A DNA stretch of 26,659 nucleotides from Clostridiales bacterium (GCA_004557905.1 SFFH01000026.1:1-26659), one strand, 5' to 3'. Shown: positions 1-8,024, counted from the first letter of the stretch. Notes: generated from the letters alone by a model not told the origin. A program made the numbers and translations.

Positions 1-7
1 GGTGAAC

Positions 8-50
8 ACAAAAATCCCTCCCCGCATCATCGTATGCGGCGAGGGATTTT
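8..50 (-). terminator. Rho-independent terminator of the holA operon
   Basis: A 9-bp arm (12-20 with 41-49), one C/C mismatch and a further 4 bp (22-25 with 36-39) close a 10-nt loop. Read on the minus strand the stem is followed by a run of T residues. It lies about 36 bp past the holA stop codon, so it ends the five-gene minus-strand operon. Confidence 0.85.
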
Positions 51-85
51 CCGTGATGTCCATCGATTTGCAAAGCCTTGCCGGT

Positions 86-1099
86 TCATTTTTCGCCGGC
101 CAGCAAGAGCATCAGCCTGTCCAGCGCCGCGTCCTCGCGCAGCGCGCCGCGCTTGATGTCATAGTCCGTCTGCACGCACAGGCTCACGTCTGCCTTCAGC
201 GCGTCGTAGGAGCGCCGCCCCACCTGCCGGGAGAGCCGCGTCAGCGCGAACGGCGGGATGCCCAGCGTCTTGGCCGCCTGCGCCTGCGGCACGCGCTGCG
301 CCTGCATCGCGCACAGGTGCATCATCTGCCGGTAGTGCCGGGTGATCATCGCGAGGATGCCGATGCGCTGCTCGCCGGCGGCAAGCAGCACGTCCAGCAG
401 CGCAAACGCCTCCTCCGCCTTCCCGGCGGACAGCGCGTCCACCATCGCGAACACCGTGCACTCCGCCGTGTGTGTGGCGATGCGCTCGACGTCCTGCGCC
501 GTGATCTCCTCCCGCTCGCCCGCGTAGGCCGCAAGCTTTTCCAGCTCCCCGTGCAGAAGCGTCAGGTCGCGGCCGCTGGTGAAGGCCAGCGCCTCGCACG
601 CCGCACGGTCCATCCGCTTGCCCATCGGGCGCAGCGTCTGCCCGATCCACCGGGTCAGCTGCGCGTCGTCGAGCGCGTCAAAGGACACCGCGCCGGGCAG
701 CGCCAGCAGCGCGCGGCTCAGCTTCTTGCGCTTGTCCATCGCGCCGCTCACGTCGAACACCAGGCATGTCGTCTCCGGCACGCGCGGCAGATAGGCCGCC
801 AGCAGCTCGCTGTCCTGCGCCTCATCTTTGGCCTTGCCGCTCTCCAGCAGCGCGCAGTCCTGCACGATGATCAGGCGGTAATCGCTCATCATCGGCAGCG
901 TCTCGCAGCTTTCGATGACCGCCTGTGCGGAAGGCGCGCTCATCACCGTGCGGTTCATGCTCTCCAGCCCCGGCATGAGCACCTTCTTTTCCAGCGCGGC
1001 CAGCGCGCTTTTGCGGATATACGCCTCTGGGCCGTAAAAGAGATACACATTGTGCACCTTGCCGGCCTTCAGCTCGTCAAAGAACGCCCACTGATCCAT
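86..1099 (-). CDS. holA: DNA polymerase III, delta subunit (HolA)
   Basis: The 337-residue product matches the usual length of the clamp-loader delta subunit, which opens the beta sliding clamp and loads it on primed DNA. The N-terminal stretch with VYLFYGPEAYIRKSA (about residues 18-32) is the typical degenerate AAA+ start of HolA, which lacks a working Walker A. A helical middle and a C-terminal collar domain (about 210-335, with ITRHYRQMM and a DYDIKRG motif near the end) follow. It is the last gene of the operon, starting 2 bp past the upstream stop codon, so it is probably translationally coupled. Its place behind a signalling and lipoprotein operon looks positional rather than functional. 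The identification is firm. Confidence 0.93.
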   Translation of the reverse strand: MDQWAFFDELKAGKVHNVYLFYGPEAYIRKSALAALEKKVLMPGLESMNRTVMSAPSAQAVIESCETLPMMSDYRLIIVQDCALLESGKAKDEAQDSELLAAYLPRVPETTCLVFDVSGAMDKRKKLSRALLALPGAVSFDALDDAQLTRWIGQTLRPMGKRMDRAACEALAFTSGRDLTLLHGELEKLAAYAGEREEITAQDVERIATHTAECTVFAMVDALSAGKAEEAFALLDVLLAAGEQRIGILAMITRHYRQMMHLCAMQAQRVPQAQAAKTLGIPPFALTRLSRQVGRRSYDALKADVSLCVQTDYDIKRGALREDAALDRLMLLLAGEK

Positions 1100-1101
1100 C
1101 G

Positions 1102-2565
1102 TCAGTCCACCACCATTCCGGGATTGCGCAGGAATGTGCCGCGCATCTCCAATCCGCCCGCCAGCGTCTGCACCTGCTCGCCCTCAAAGAAGAACGCCAC
1201 GCGTGAGGCCCTTGTGCCCTCCGTCAGCGTGTTCACCATCGCGTAGACCGCCGCGCGCTCCTGTGCCGGTGCAAGAGCGGCCAGCGCGTCGCGGAAACGG
1301 CCGGAGAGGTTGACCGCAATCGTCTCCTCGCCCGCATGGACCGCCAGGATGTCCTCCTGCGTCAGGCCGTCCGGCAGCGCAAACAGCTCCTCTTCCTCCA
1401 GCGCCATCAGCGCGGCGAGGCGCGCGCGCGCGTCGTCTGCCTGCGCCTGGGGAAGCACGCGCTGTACGCGCGAAAGCCCCGTTCCGTCCATGACATAGAG
1501 CGTCGCCGGCGCGCCGACGCAGCCCTCGAAGTCGCTTCTCGTCGCCAGATTGGCGGCCATCCTGCCGCCGATCATCACCCGCAGGCCCTCCACGCCCGGC
1601 ACAAAGCCCATCAGTGTGTCGGTCAGCATCGCCATATAAGTGTCAAGCGTGAGCCCGGCCGCGTCAAGCGCCGTCTCCAGCGCGTCGCTCATGCGCAGCT
1701 CGACGGCCAGATAACCGTCCTCCGTGCGGACGATCTCCGGCATCTCCTCGATGTAATCCATCGGCGCAGGCACGTCCTGCGCGCACAGCGTCAGGCCCGC
1801 GCCCTTGCCCAGCTCCTCCAGCAGCGTATACAGGTACTCGATCGGCGATACCTGCGCGTAGGCGATGGAGCGCACCTCCGGCAGGAGCAGTCCGCCTTGT
1901 GCCGCAGGGAAGTACAGCGTCGTCAGCAGCGTCACGCCGCCCGGGGAAAGGCGCTGCTCGTGCAGCCGGCTGTAGCGTGCGCCCACATCCAGGTCATCCA
2001 CGCGCGTGATCGTGCCCACCGGCAGCGTCGCGCCCAGGTCCAGTCCCTCTTCGCGCCCGCCGATCAGGACATTCACATAGGATATCTCCGCAAACTCGGT
2101 CAGCGTGTTGGCAATCGCCATGCGCACCGCGTAGAGCATCTCCTGGGAGAGCGTCCTCACGCGCGCCGGCAGATCAACCGTCGCCACGCCGCAGGAGACC
2201 TCCAGCAGCCGTTCCCCGCGCACCGTGCCCAGATCGGGCCAGGCCGCGCCGTCTTCTCCCGCTTCCGGGCCGGCCAGCAGCGCATCCAGCGCCGCCTGCG
2301 CGCTGCTCTTTCCTCCCTCCACCGTCACGCTGCGCGTCACGGGGATGAGCCTTCCGCCATCCTCGCTGAGAAAATACAGCGTGCAGCGCATCGTATAGCC
2401 CTGTTCGCCGTCCTGCGTCGGTGCAGGCACGTCCGCTTTGATCTCCGCGGCGGACAGATCGGCCAGCTCGCGCTCGCTCACCTGGCTCACGCATCCGCCC
2501 AGCAGCAGCAGGAGCGCCGTCAGTCCGGCCGCCAGCGCCGCGCGCCTCACATGCTTCATCGTCAT
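1102..2565 (-). CDS. GerMN-domain lipoprotein, LpqB-like position
   Basis: A 487-residue exported protein. The signal peptide ends in a lipobox (LLGGC, Cys at about residue 25), so it should be a membrane-anchored lipoprotein on the outer face. The rest reads as three GerMN-type repeats: about 57-190 (starting TLYFLSEDGGRLIPV), 215-345 (TLYFPAAQGGLLLPE) and a weaker one from about 355 (ATLYVMDGTGLSRV). GerMN domains occur in spore germination protein GerM and in actinobacterial LpqB, which partners the MtrB kinase. The upstream genes are a GerMN paralogue, a histidine kinase and a response regulator, so a role in modulating the kinase or monitoring the envelope is inferred. A second in-frame ATG at 2559 has better spacing from the AAGGA ribosome binding site and may be the true start. 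Confidence 0.85.
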   Translation of the reverse strand: MTMKHVRRAALAAGLTALLLLLGGCVSQVSERELADLSAAEIKADVPAPTQDGEQGYTMRCTLYFLSEDGGRLIPVTRSVTVEGGKSSAQAALDALLAGPEAGEDGAAWPDLGTVRGERLLEVSCGVATVDLPARVRTLSQEMLYAVRMAIANTLTEFAEISYVNVLIGGREEGLDLGATLPVGTITRVDDLDVGARYSRLHEQRLSPGGVTLLTTLYFPAAQGGLLLPEVRSIAYAQVSPIEYLYTLLEELGKGAGLTLCAQDVPAPMDYIEEMPEIVRTEDGYLAVELRMSDALETALDAAGLTLDTYMAMLTDTLMGFVPGVEGLRVMIGGRMAANLATRSDFEGCVGAPATLYVMDGTGLSRVQRVLPQAQADDARARLAALMALEEEELFALPDGLTQEDILAVHAGEETIAVNLSGRFRDALAALAPAQERAAVYAMVNTLTEGTRASRVAFFFEGEQVQTLAGGLEMRGTFLRNPGMVVD

Positions 2566-2589
2566 CCGTCCTTCCCCGGTCGTCTCCCC

Positions 2590-3606
2590 TCAGTCGCGGA
2601 TCATGAGGGAGCGCAGCGTCCCGATGTCCATCGCCCAGTTGTCCTGCACGCGGCGCAGCGGCACCGATTCGCGCACGATCTGCGCGTCGCCGCCGTCCCG
2701 CGAGCGGATCTCGGCGTCGAGCACCAGCGTCGCGGTCTGTCCGTCAAAGGACACCGTGCCCGCCGATACGCTGTATGTCAGCAGCGAGATCCCCGGCTCG
2801 GCCATCTCCGTCTCAAAGACGGACAGCGTCGGCAGCGGATCGTCCTGCGCGTCCGCCATCAGCGGATACAGCGCGGCCCAGTCCTGCGCCTGCCAGGCCT
2901 CCATCGCCATCTCCAGCGCGCGGCCCGGCGTGAGCATCGCCTGCTCGTCGCGCGGGCATGCCGCCAGCACCAGCGCCGGATCGGTCACATTCGTGTCCAG
3001 CAGGGCCATGGGGATGCGCTGTGGAATCTCGTCGTCGTTTTCTGCGACGTAGAGCTGCACGCGCTGGAAGCGCCCGCCCTCCGTCAGCGACAGCGCAATC
3101 GACTGAACGGCCAGCCGCCTGCGCAGCGCCGCCTCCTCCTGCCACTCGGGCAGGTCCTCCCAGTCCGCCGGCGCGCCGTCCGGCCTGCCCAGGAAGCTGC
3201 CGGAGAGCGTCACAAACGCGATGGCTCCCTCGCCCGTCACGGAGATCACGCGCGTTCCCTGCGGGAACACGCCGCTCAGGTGCTCATGCGCGATGTCCGG
3301 TCCCTCGATCAGCCTCTGCACGATGCTGGTGGCGACGGTTTCCTCCCGCCGGATGTCCAGCTGCGCCTGCTGCGCACCGAGCAGCCCCGTATCCGCAAAG
3401 CGGAAGTAGAGCGTCACATCGAGCATATCCGTGCGGGAAGCGCCGCCAAGCTGCTGAGAGAAGGTGGGCACGTCGGCCGTCTGCGCGCGCTCCTCGCGCT
3501 GCGCAAGCAGCCCCGAGGCCGTCTCCATGATTTTTCCGCGCACATGCGGCTCAAGCGCCGCCACCAGCGCGAGCGCAAGCAGCAGGCAGATCAGCGTCTT
3601 TTTCAT
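2590..3606 (-). CDS. GerMN-domain exported protein
   Basis: A 338-residue protein with an N-terminal hydrophobic segment (residues 4-19, after MKKT) that acts as a signal peptide or anchor; there is no lipobox. One clear GerMN domain follows at about 60-195 (VTLYFRFADTGLLG, LIEGPD, VSVTGEGAIAFVTLSGSF). The C-terminal half (about 215-338) is of unrecognised type and may be a second extracytoplasmic domain. The start was placed at the ATG preceding KKTL because GAGGGA lies 7 nt before it; a start at 3633 would overlap the kinase stop codon and put charged residues before the signal peptide. It lies between the kinase and the GerMN lipoprotein in one operon, and a shared envelope-sensing job is inferred. 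Confidence 0.85.
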   Translation of the reverse strand: MKKTLICLLLALALVAALEPHVRGKIMETASGLLAQREERAQTADVPTFSQQLGGASRTDMLDVTLYFRFADTGLLGAQQAQLDIRREETVATSIVQRLIEGPDIAHEHLSGVFPQGTRVISVTGEGAIAFVTLSGSFLGRPDGAPADWEDLPEWQEEAALRRRLAVQSIALSLTEGGRFQRVQLYVAENDDEIPQRIPMALLDTNVTDPALVLAACPRDEQAMLTPGRALEMAMEAWQAQDWAALYPLMADAQDDPLPTLSVFETEMAEPGISLLTYSVSAGTVSFDGQTATLVLDAEIRSRDGGDAQIVRESVPLRRVQDNWAMDIGTLRSLMIRD

Positions 3607-3632
3607 CTTCTCACTTCCCTCATCGCACGGCA

Positions 3633-5081
3633 TTATTTCACCGGCAGCTGCACGGTGAACGTCGTGCCCTCGCCGCGTTTGGACTGCACCGTCACCGAGC
3701 CCGCGTGCAGGCGCACAATCTGCTGCACGATGGACAGGCCCAGGCCCGTGCCGCCCGTGTCGCGCGAGCGCGCCTTGTCCACACGGTAGAAGCGGTCAAA
3801 CACGTGCGCCAGATCCTCCTCGGGGATGCCCACGCCGGTATCGCTGATGTCCAGCACCGCGTCGCGGCCCATCCTGCGCAGGCGCACGGTGATCTTCCCG
3901 CCGTCCGGCGTGTACTTGATCGCGTTTTCAATGATGTTGTAGCACACCTGCGCCAGCTTGCCGGGATCGGCAAACATCTCGCACGGATCGGTGATCTCCA
4001 CCGAGATCTCCTGCCCGCGCTTTTTGGCCAGCGGCTGCAGGCGCTTGACGCTCTCGCGCACGGTCTCGGCGAACACCATCATCTCCCGGCGCAGGCGCAG
4101 CTTGTGGCTGTCGATGTGCACCAGCGTCAGCAGGTCGCCAACGACCGAGGACAGCCGGTCGATCTCCCGGTTGATGTCCGTCAGAAATTCCTGACGCAGC
4201 TCGGGCGGCATGTCGTCCTGGTAGAGCATCGATTCCACCAGGATCTTGATCGTCGCCAGCGGCGTCTTGAGCTCATGCGATGCGTTGGAGACGAACTGGT
4301 TGCGCGCCTCGTCGAGGTTGTGCACCTGCTCGCTCATCTGGTTGAAGGCAGCGGCCAGCTGCGCCATCTCGCCCTTGCCCGGCACATGCACACGGTGGCT
4401 GTAATCGCCCTTGCTCATGCGCTCGATGCCCGCGGAGAGCTCCGCCACCGGCCGGGTCACGATTCTGGAGATGAAGCCGGCCAGCACCAGCACGACCGCC
4501 AGCGCGATGCCGAAGATGGCCAGCATCCGGTCCTGCATGGACGTGAGCGAGTCGACTGTGTCCTGCACCGACGCGATCATCACCAGCGCGCCCACGCGCC
4601 TGTCGCCCGAGACCAGCGCCGAGACAAAGCAGCCAACCCACGTCCTGTTCACATCCCGGCCCGACAGCGGGTCGAGCACGGAGGGCGCCTGCTGCGTACC
4701 ATCCTCGATCTGGTGAAAGCCGTAGTCGCTCTCCTTTTCGCCGCGCAGCACGGTGTGCACCTCCGAGAGCGCCAGGCGCGTGCCGCAGCGCTCGTCGAAC
4801 GTATCCGCCTGGACCTTGCCGTCCATGTCCACGACCAAAAGACGGCCGCCGCCGGAGCGGGCCGCCTGCAAAAGCCGCTGATAAAACGCATCCGCCGATT
4901 CCTGCCCGATTTTTTCGCCCAGCGCGGCGGAAAGCTCGGACACGCCCGTCATGCCCGCCCTGACTGCGTCCTCAAAAAGGGAATCGCCGACCAGGCGGAT
5001 CGTCGAGGTCGTCACCAGATAGAACGACACGCCGATGACCAGCAGGAAGGCGATCAGTATTTTGGTCCTTACCGAGTGCAG
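3633..5081 (-). CDS. Sensor histidine kinase, WalK/MtrB-like; probable CTG start
   Basis: Membrane histidine kinase that should phosphorylate the response regulator encoded just upstream. In order: TM1, an extracytoplasmic sensor region of about 150 residues, TM2 (IFGIALAVVLVLAGFI), a HAMP linker, HisKA with the phospho-accepting His in SHELKTPLA (about residue 269), and an HATPase domain with the N box (NIIENAIKYTPDGG), DTGVGIP and GTGLGLSIV. The only ATG/GTG/TTG start in frame is a GTG at 5030. It cuts away most of TM1 and has no ribosome binding site. The frame is open upstream, and a CTG at 5079-5081 with AAGGA 8 nt before it restores a normal N-terminus (HSVRTKILIAFLLVIG), so I chose that. 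A conventional annotation would give 5030. The start is inference; the family is certain. Confidence 0.85.
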   Translation of the reverse strand: MHSVRTKILIAFLLVIGVSFYLVTTSTIRLVGDSLFEDAVRAGMTGVSELSAALGEKIGQESADAFYQRLLQAARSGGGRLLVVDMDGKVQADTFDERCGTRLALSEVHTVLRGEKESDYGFHQIEDGTQQAPSVLDPLSGRDVNRTWVGCFVSALVSGDRRVGALVMIASVQDTVDSLTSMQDRMLAIFGIALAVVLVLAGFISRIVTRPVAELSAGIERMSKGDYSHRVHVPGKGEMAQLAAAFNQMSEQVHNLDEARNQFVSNASHELKTPLATIKILVESMLYQDDMPPELRQEFLTDINREIDRLSSVVGDLLTLVHIDSHKLRLRREMMVFAETVRESVKRLQPLAKKRGQEISVEITDPCEMFADPGKLAQVCYNIIENAIKYTPDGGKITVRLRRMGRDAVLDISDTGVGIPEEDLAHVFDRFYRVDKARSRDTGGTGLGLSIVQQIVRLHAGSVTVQSKRGEGTTFTVQLPVK

Positions 5082-5085
5082 CGGG

Positions 5086-5781
5086 TTAATCCTTGTCGGT
5101 GAAATAGTAACCCACTCCCCACTTCGTCAGGATGAATTCAGGGCCGGAGTTGTCGCGCTCGATCTTCTCGCGCAGACGGCGGATGTGCACGTCCACCGTG
5201 CGCATATCGCCCATGTAGTCGTATTTCCAGACGGTTTCCAGCAGCGCCTCGCGGCTGTACACCTTGCCGCGATGAGTGATGAGCAGCTGCAGCAGGTCAA
5301 ATTCCTTCGCCGTCAGGCGCACGGGCTGGCCCGCGAGCGTCACCGTGCGGCTCTGGCAGTTGACCTCCAGATCGTGCACGCGCACCACGCGCTTTTCCTC
5401 CACCGTCTCCATCACCGGCTGGCTGCGGCGGAAGATGGACTTGATGCGCGCCTTGACCTCCAGGATGTTGAACGGCTTGGTCATGTAGTCATCCGCACCG
5501 TACTCCAGGCCCAGGATCTTGTCCATGTCCTCGCCCTTGGCCGTCAGCATGATGATGGGCACATTGGAGCGCTCGCGCACGCGCTGGCACACCTCGATGC
5601 CGTCCACGCCCGGCAGCATCACGTCCAGCAGAATCAGGTCATAATGGCCGTCGAAAAACTTGGTGAGCGCCTCCTCGCCGTCCATGGCGGATTCCGTCAC
5701 GTATCCGTCCTGCTCCAGGCTGTATTTAAGGCCCTTGAGAATCAGGGGCTCGTCGTCCACAAGCAAAATCTTCTTTGGCAT
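5086..5781 (-). CDS. OmpR/PhoB-family response regulator, WalR/MtrA-like
   Basis: A 231-residue two-domain regulator. The receiver domain has the acidic pair DD at 9-10, the phospho-acceptor Asp53 in LILLDVMLPG, and the conserved TAKGED and KPF (Thr, Lys) motifs. The C-terminal winged helix (about 135-229) contains LTAKEFDLLQLL, YMGDMRTVDVHIRRLREKIE and GVGYYF, which is the WalR/PhoP type. A GAGGA ribosome binding site lies about 10 nt before the ATG. It leads the operon and its stop codon lies a few bases from the presumed kinase start. A sigma-A-type promoter is at 5825-5854, with repeated boxes upstream that could be its own binding sites. WalR and MtrA control cell-wall enzymes, which fits the divergent carboxypeptidase gene next door. 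Confidence 0.93.
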   Translation of the reverse strand: MPKKILLVDDEPLILKGLKYSLEQDGYVTESAMDGEEALTKFFDGHYDLILLDVMLPGVDGIEVCQRVRERSNVPIIMLTAKGEDMDKILGLEYGADDYMTKPFNILEVKARIKSIFRRSQPVMETVEEKRVVRVHDLEVNCQSRTVTLAGQPVRLTAKEFDLLQLLITHRGKVYSREALLETVWKYDYMGDMRTVDVHIRRLREKIERDNSGPEFILTKWGVGYYFTDKD

Positions 5782-5824
5782 CGTTTCATCATCCTCGTTC
5801 CGTCAGGTCTGCATTCCATATCCC

Positions 5825-5854
5825 ATTGTAACGCAAAACCGCCGATAAAATCAA
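5825..5854 (-). promoter_or_regulatory. Promoter of the response regulator/kinase operon
   Basis: On the minus strand TTGATT (5849-5854) and TACAAT (5825-5830) are separated by 18 bp. Transcription would begin near 5818 and leave a leader of about 37 nt before the response regulator ATG. Confidence 0.65.
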
Positions 5855-5878
5855 GACATCAGCAACACTTTTTCGCAC

Positions 5879-5924
5879 TTTTTGTAACATTTCAATAGGC
5901 AAGTCATAGTTTTGCAACATTTCT
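5879..5924. promoter_or_regulatory. Candidate operator: direct repeats, 30 bp apart
   Basis: TTTTGTAACATTTC (5880-5893) and TTTTGCAACATTTC (5911-5924) differ at one base and have their cores exactly 30 bp apart, on the same helix face. A related GCAACAC lies 22 bp further left (5862-5868). OmpR-family regulators bind direct repeats, so these are candidate sites for the neighbouring regulator, upstream of both divergent promoters. The repeats are seen; the binding is inferred. Confidence 0.4.
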
Positions 5925-5978
5925 ATCCATCAGGGCCTGGTTTGCGGCAATCTGACGCTGTACATTTGAGGGCAAAAG

Positions 5979-5987
5979 TGGTATAGT
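5979..5987 (+). promoter_or_regulatory. Extended -10 promoter of the carboxypeptidase gene
   Basis: TGGTATAGT is an extended -10 element (TG, one base, TATAGT). No good -35 hexamer stands 17 bp upstream, which fits an activator-dependent promoter. Transcription would begin near 5994. Confidence 0.5.
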
Positions 5988-6089
5988 AGAAAGCGCATTT
6001 ATGCAAAAAGCATCTTTGCGCCGCGCTCAAAACCGCATCAAAGACGATATGCGCACAGTTGTTTACGTCAAAAATATGGAGGGAATTTC

Positions 6090-7571
6090 TTGTCCCGTCG
6101 ACTGCTCGCGCTGCTGCTGACAGCGGCGCTTTTGATAACCGGCTTTCCCCCTGCGGTCTGTGCCGCAGAGCCCGCCTCAACCCCTGAGGAAGAGGGCTTC
6201 ACGGATCCGGTGCTCTCCCCCAACGCCATTCCCTGGGACAGCAAGCATCCCGAGCTGCTGGACCCCAGCATGCTCTACGCCCGCAGCGCCATCCTCATCG
6301 AGGCGTCCACCGGCGAGGTGCTCTTTGAAAAGAACGCCGACGAGATCATGTATCCCGCATCGACCACAAAGATTCTGACCTGCTACATCGCCCTGCAGAT
6401 GGCCGACCTTGAAAATGACGTGGTCACCATCTCGCAAAACGCCGTCGACCTCGTCCCGCCGACCTATGCGACCATCCCCGTCAGCGCCGGTGAAAAGGTG
6501 CCCATGGGCGACCTGGTCGCCGCGACGCTGGTGCGCTCCGGCAACGAGGGCGCCAACGCCATCGCCGAGTACATGAGCGGCAGCATTTCCTCCTTCGCCG
6601 ATCTGATGAACCAGACGGCGCAGATGCTCGGCTGCTCGCAGGACACGCACTTCACCAACCCATCCGGCATCCATGACGAGAACCACTACACCACCGTGCG
6701 CGACATGTCCATCATCGCCCGCGCGGCCATGACGAACGAGCGCTTCCGCGAGATCGTCTCCAGCAACACCTATGCGATGCCGGCCACGGAGAGCGTCAGC
6801 GGCGCAGGCCATCCGCAGCGCACGCTGGTGGGCGGCACGCACATCCTCAATCCGGAAAACGACTACTTCTACCCGGACGCCATCGGCGTGAAGACCGGCT
6901 TCACCAACGCCGCGGGCTACTGCTTCGTCGGCGCCGCCAAGCGCGGCGGCATCGAGCTGATCTCCGTGGTGTTCTACTCCTCCAAGCGGGGACGCTGGAC
7001 GGACACCAAAAAGCTGATGGAATACGGCTTCACGCAGGTGGAATCCATCAGCCCCGAATCGCTTTACGCCGAGGAGCCGCGCGTCATCGACATCACCGGC
7101 TTCGCGCTGGACGACGAGAAGCACGGCGAGCTGACGCTGGGCATCCGCGCCGTGGACGAGACGAAGGACATGACCATCGTCGGCAACAGCGCGAAGATCG
7201 ACCTGCTGCGCGAGAATTTCAGCGAGGTCTCCGCCATCCGCTGGACGCGCGATTTCCGCGCGCCGATCAATGTCGGCGACGTGATGGGCATTCTCACCTT
7301 CTACTCCGAATCAAACGGCACCGCCGAGTACGAGCTGGTCGCCACGCGCTCCATCGCCATGCGCGAGGACGCGCCCCCGACGCTCGAGCAGATTGAGGCG
7401 TACACCGCCGCGGACGAGAACCCCTGGCCGCGCTTTTCCTGGGATCTGCTGGTCCCGCCCGCCGCGCTGCTGCTTGCCCTCCTCTGGCTGATCCGCTTCC
7501 TGCGCAGGCATCGCAAAAAGCGCCCAAAGGCGCCGAAGTTCGCGCCGGTCAAAAAGCGGTATCTGCGCTGA
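6090..7571 (+). CDS. D-alanyl-D-alanine carboxypeptidase (peptidase S11, DacF/PBP5 family)
   Basis: A 493-residue low-molecular-weight penicillin-binding protein that trims the terminal D-Ala from peptidoglycan pentapeptides outside the membrane. An N-terminal signal peptide ends near residue 25 (VCAAE). The three active-site motifs are present: STTK (91-94, nucleophile Ser91), SGN (150-152) and KTG (268-270). A PBP5-type C-terminal beta domain follows (about 325-430). Near the end there is a transmembrane helix (VPPAALLLALLWLIRFL) and a basic cytoplasmic tail, a firmer anchor than the usual amphipathic helix. Translation starts at TTG, with GGAGGG just upstream, because no ATG fits. The gene is monocistronic, ends in a terminator, and is divergent from the WalR/MtrA-like operon that may control it. 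Confidence 0.92.
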   Translation: MSRRLLALLLTAALLITGFPPAVCAAEPASTPEEEGFTDPVLSPNAIPWDSKHPELLDPSMLYARSAILIEASTGEVLFEKNADEIMYPASTTKILTCYIALQMADLENDVVTISQNAVDLVPPTYATIPVSAGEKVPMGDLVAATLVRSGNEGANAIAEYMSGSISSFADLMNQTAQMLGCSQDTHFTNPSGIHDENHYTTVRDMSIIARAAMTNERFREIVSSNTYAMPATESVSGAGHPQRTLVGGTHILNPENDYFYPDAIGVKTGFTNAAGYCFVGAAKRGGIELISVVFYSSKRGRWTDTKKLMEYGFTQVESISPESLYAEEPRVIDITGFALDDEKHGELTLGIRAVDETKDMTIVGNSAKIDLLRENFSEVSAIRWTRDFRAPINVGDVMGILTFYSESNGTAEYELVATRSIAMREDAPPTLEQIEAYTAADENPWPRFSWDLLVPPAALLLALLWLIRFLRRHRKKRPKAPKFAPVKKRYLR

Positions 7572-7583
7572 AACCACGCAAAG

Positions 7584-7618
7584 AAAAACACAGGATTCGC
7601 GAGCGTCCTGTGTTTTTT
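7584..7618. terminator. Bidirectional intrinsic terminator
   Basis: A perfect 12-bp stem (7584-7595 with 7606-7617, core ACACAGGA/TCCTGTGT) with a 10-nt loop ends in T residues on both strands. It serves the carboxypeptidase gene on the plus strand and the convergent XRE gene on the minus strand. Confidence 0.9.
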
Positions 7619-7624
7619 CATTGT

Positions 7625-7912
7625 TCATTTTTTGTGATGGGCCTTCAGATCGTCGATAATCATCGACAGATGAGCGATCTCCCGTTCCGAAAGACCCGAT
7701 ACATCCAGACCCACATACGTTTCATAGCCCAGCATATGATTGGGCGTCGTGTTAAAGGAACGAACAATGTTCAGAAACATATCCAGAGAAGGCGTAACAT
7801 TTTCAATCTCCCAATTCGATACGGTTTGCTTGGTTACACCCAAGCGTTTTCCCAGTTCTTCCTGACTGATCCCTTTTGATGTGCGAAGCTCTTTCAATCG
7901 CTCTCCAAACAT
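7625..7912 (-). CDS. XRE-family helix-turn-helix regulator
   Basis: A 95-residue protein with an N-terminal Cro/C1-type HTH (about residues 5-60; ISQEELGKRLGVTKQTVSNWE is the recognition region) and a short C-terminal tail (GLSEREIAHLSMIIDDLK), probably a dimerisation helix. It has no ligand-binding or enzymatic domain. Ribosome binding is through GGTGGG upstream of the ATG. Its base composition is clearly lower in GC than the flanking genes. It is divergent from a second XRE gene across an AT-rich spacer. Target genes are unknown; autoregulation or cross-regulation of the pair is inferred. Confidence 0.85.
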   Translation of the reverse strand: MFGERLKELRTSKGISQEELGKRLGVTKQTVSNWEIENVTPSLDMFLNIVRSFNTTPNHMLGYETYVGLDVSGLSEREIAHLSMIIDDLKAHHKK

Positions 7913-7983
7913 ATAATCATCCCACCCGCTCCGTTGATATGCCTATTCTATTCAAATCCCTCCTATCTCAAAAAATACGTTTT

Positions 7984-8010
7984 GTCAAATATCAATTGAC
8001 TTTATGTCAA
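7984..8010. promoter_or_regulatory. Three-half-site candidate operator of the XRE pair
   Basis: GTCAA (7984-7988), TTGAC (7996-8000) and GTCAA (8006-8010) form two overlapping inverted repeats with 7- and 5-bp spacers. The central half-site is the -35 box of the plus-strand XRE gene, so a bound dimer would block its promoter. Confidence 0.5.
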
Positions 8011-8024
8011 TTTTTAGTTATAAT
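7996..8024 (+). promoter_or_regulatory. Promoter of the plus-strand XRE gene
   Basis: TTGACT (7996-8001), a 17-bp spacer and a consensus TATAAT (8019-8024) predict transcription from about 8031, giving a leader of about 50 nt. It overlaps the candidate operator. Confidence 0.82.

Larger units (their letters stand above)
5782..6089. other. Divergent intergenic control region
   Basis: This 308-bp AT-richer stretch separates the response-regulator operon (minus) from the carboxypeptidase gene (plus). It holds a promoter for each side and two near-identical 14-mers (5880-5893 and 5911-5924), with a third weaker copy of the core at 5862-5868. The carboxypeptidase 5' leader is about 95 nt with only a weak hairpin around 6003-6015. 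No gene or recognised RNA was seen. Confidence 0.6.

Noticed and set aside
1336..3789. Open frame of about 800 codons antisense to the GerMN genes
   Set aside because: It crosses three real genes and their boundaries, and has no ribosome binding site or recognisable domain.
7913..7995. A minus-strand promoter for the XRE gene at 7625-7912
   Set aside because: TTGACA-like hexamers exist but none has a convincing -10 at 16-18 bp, so I did not list one.
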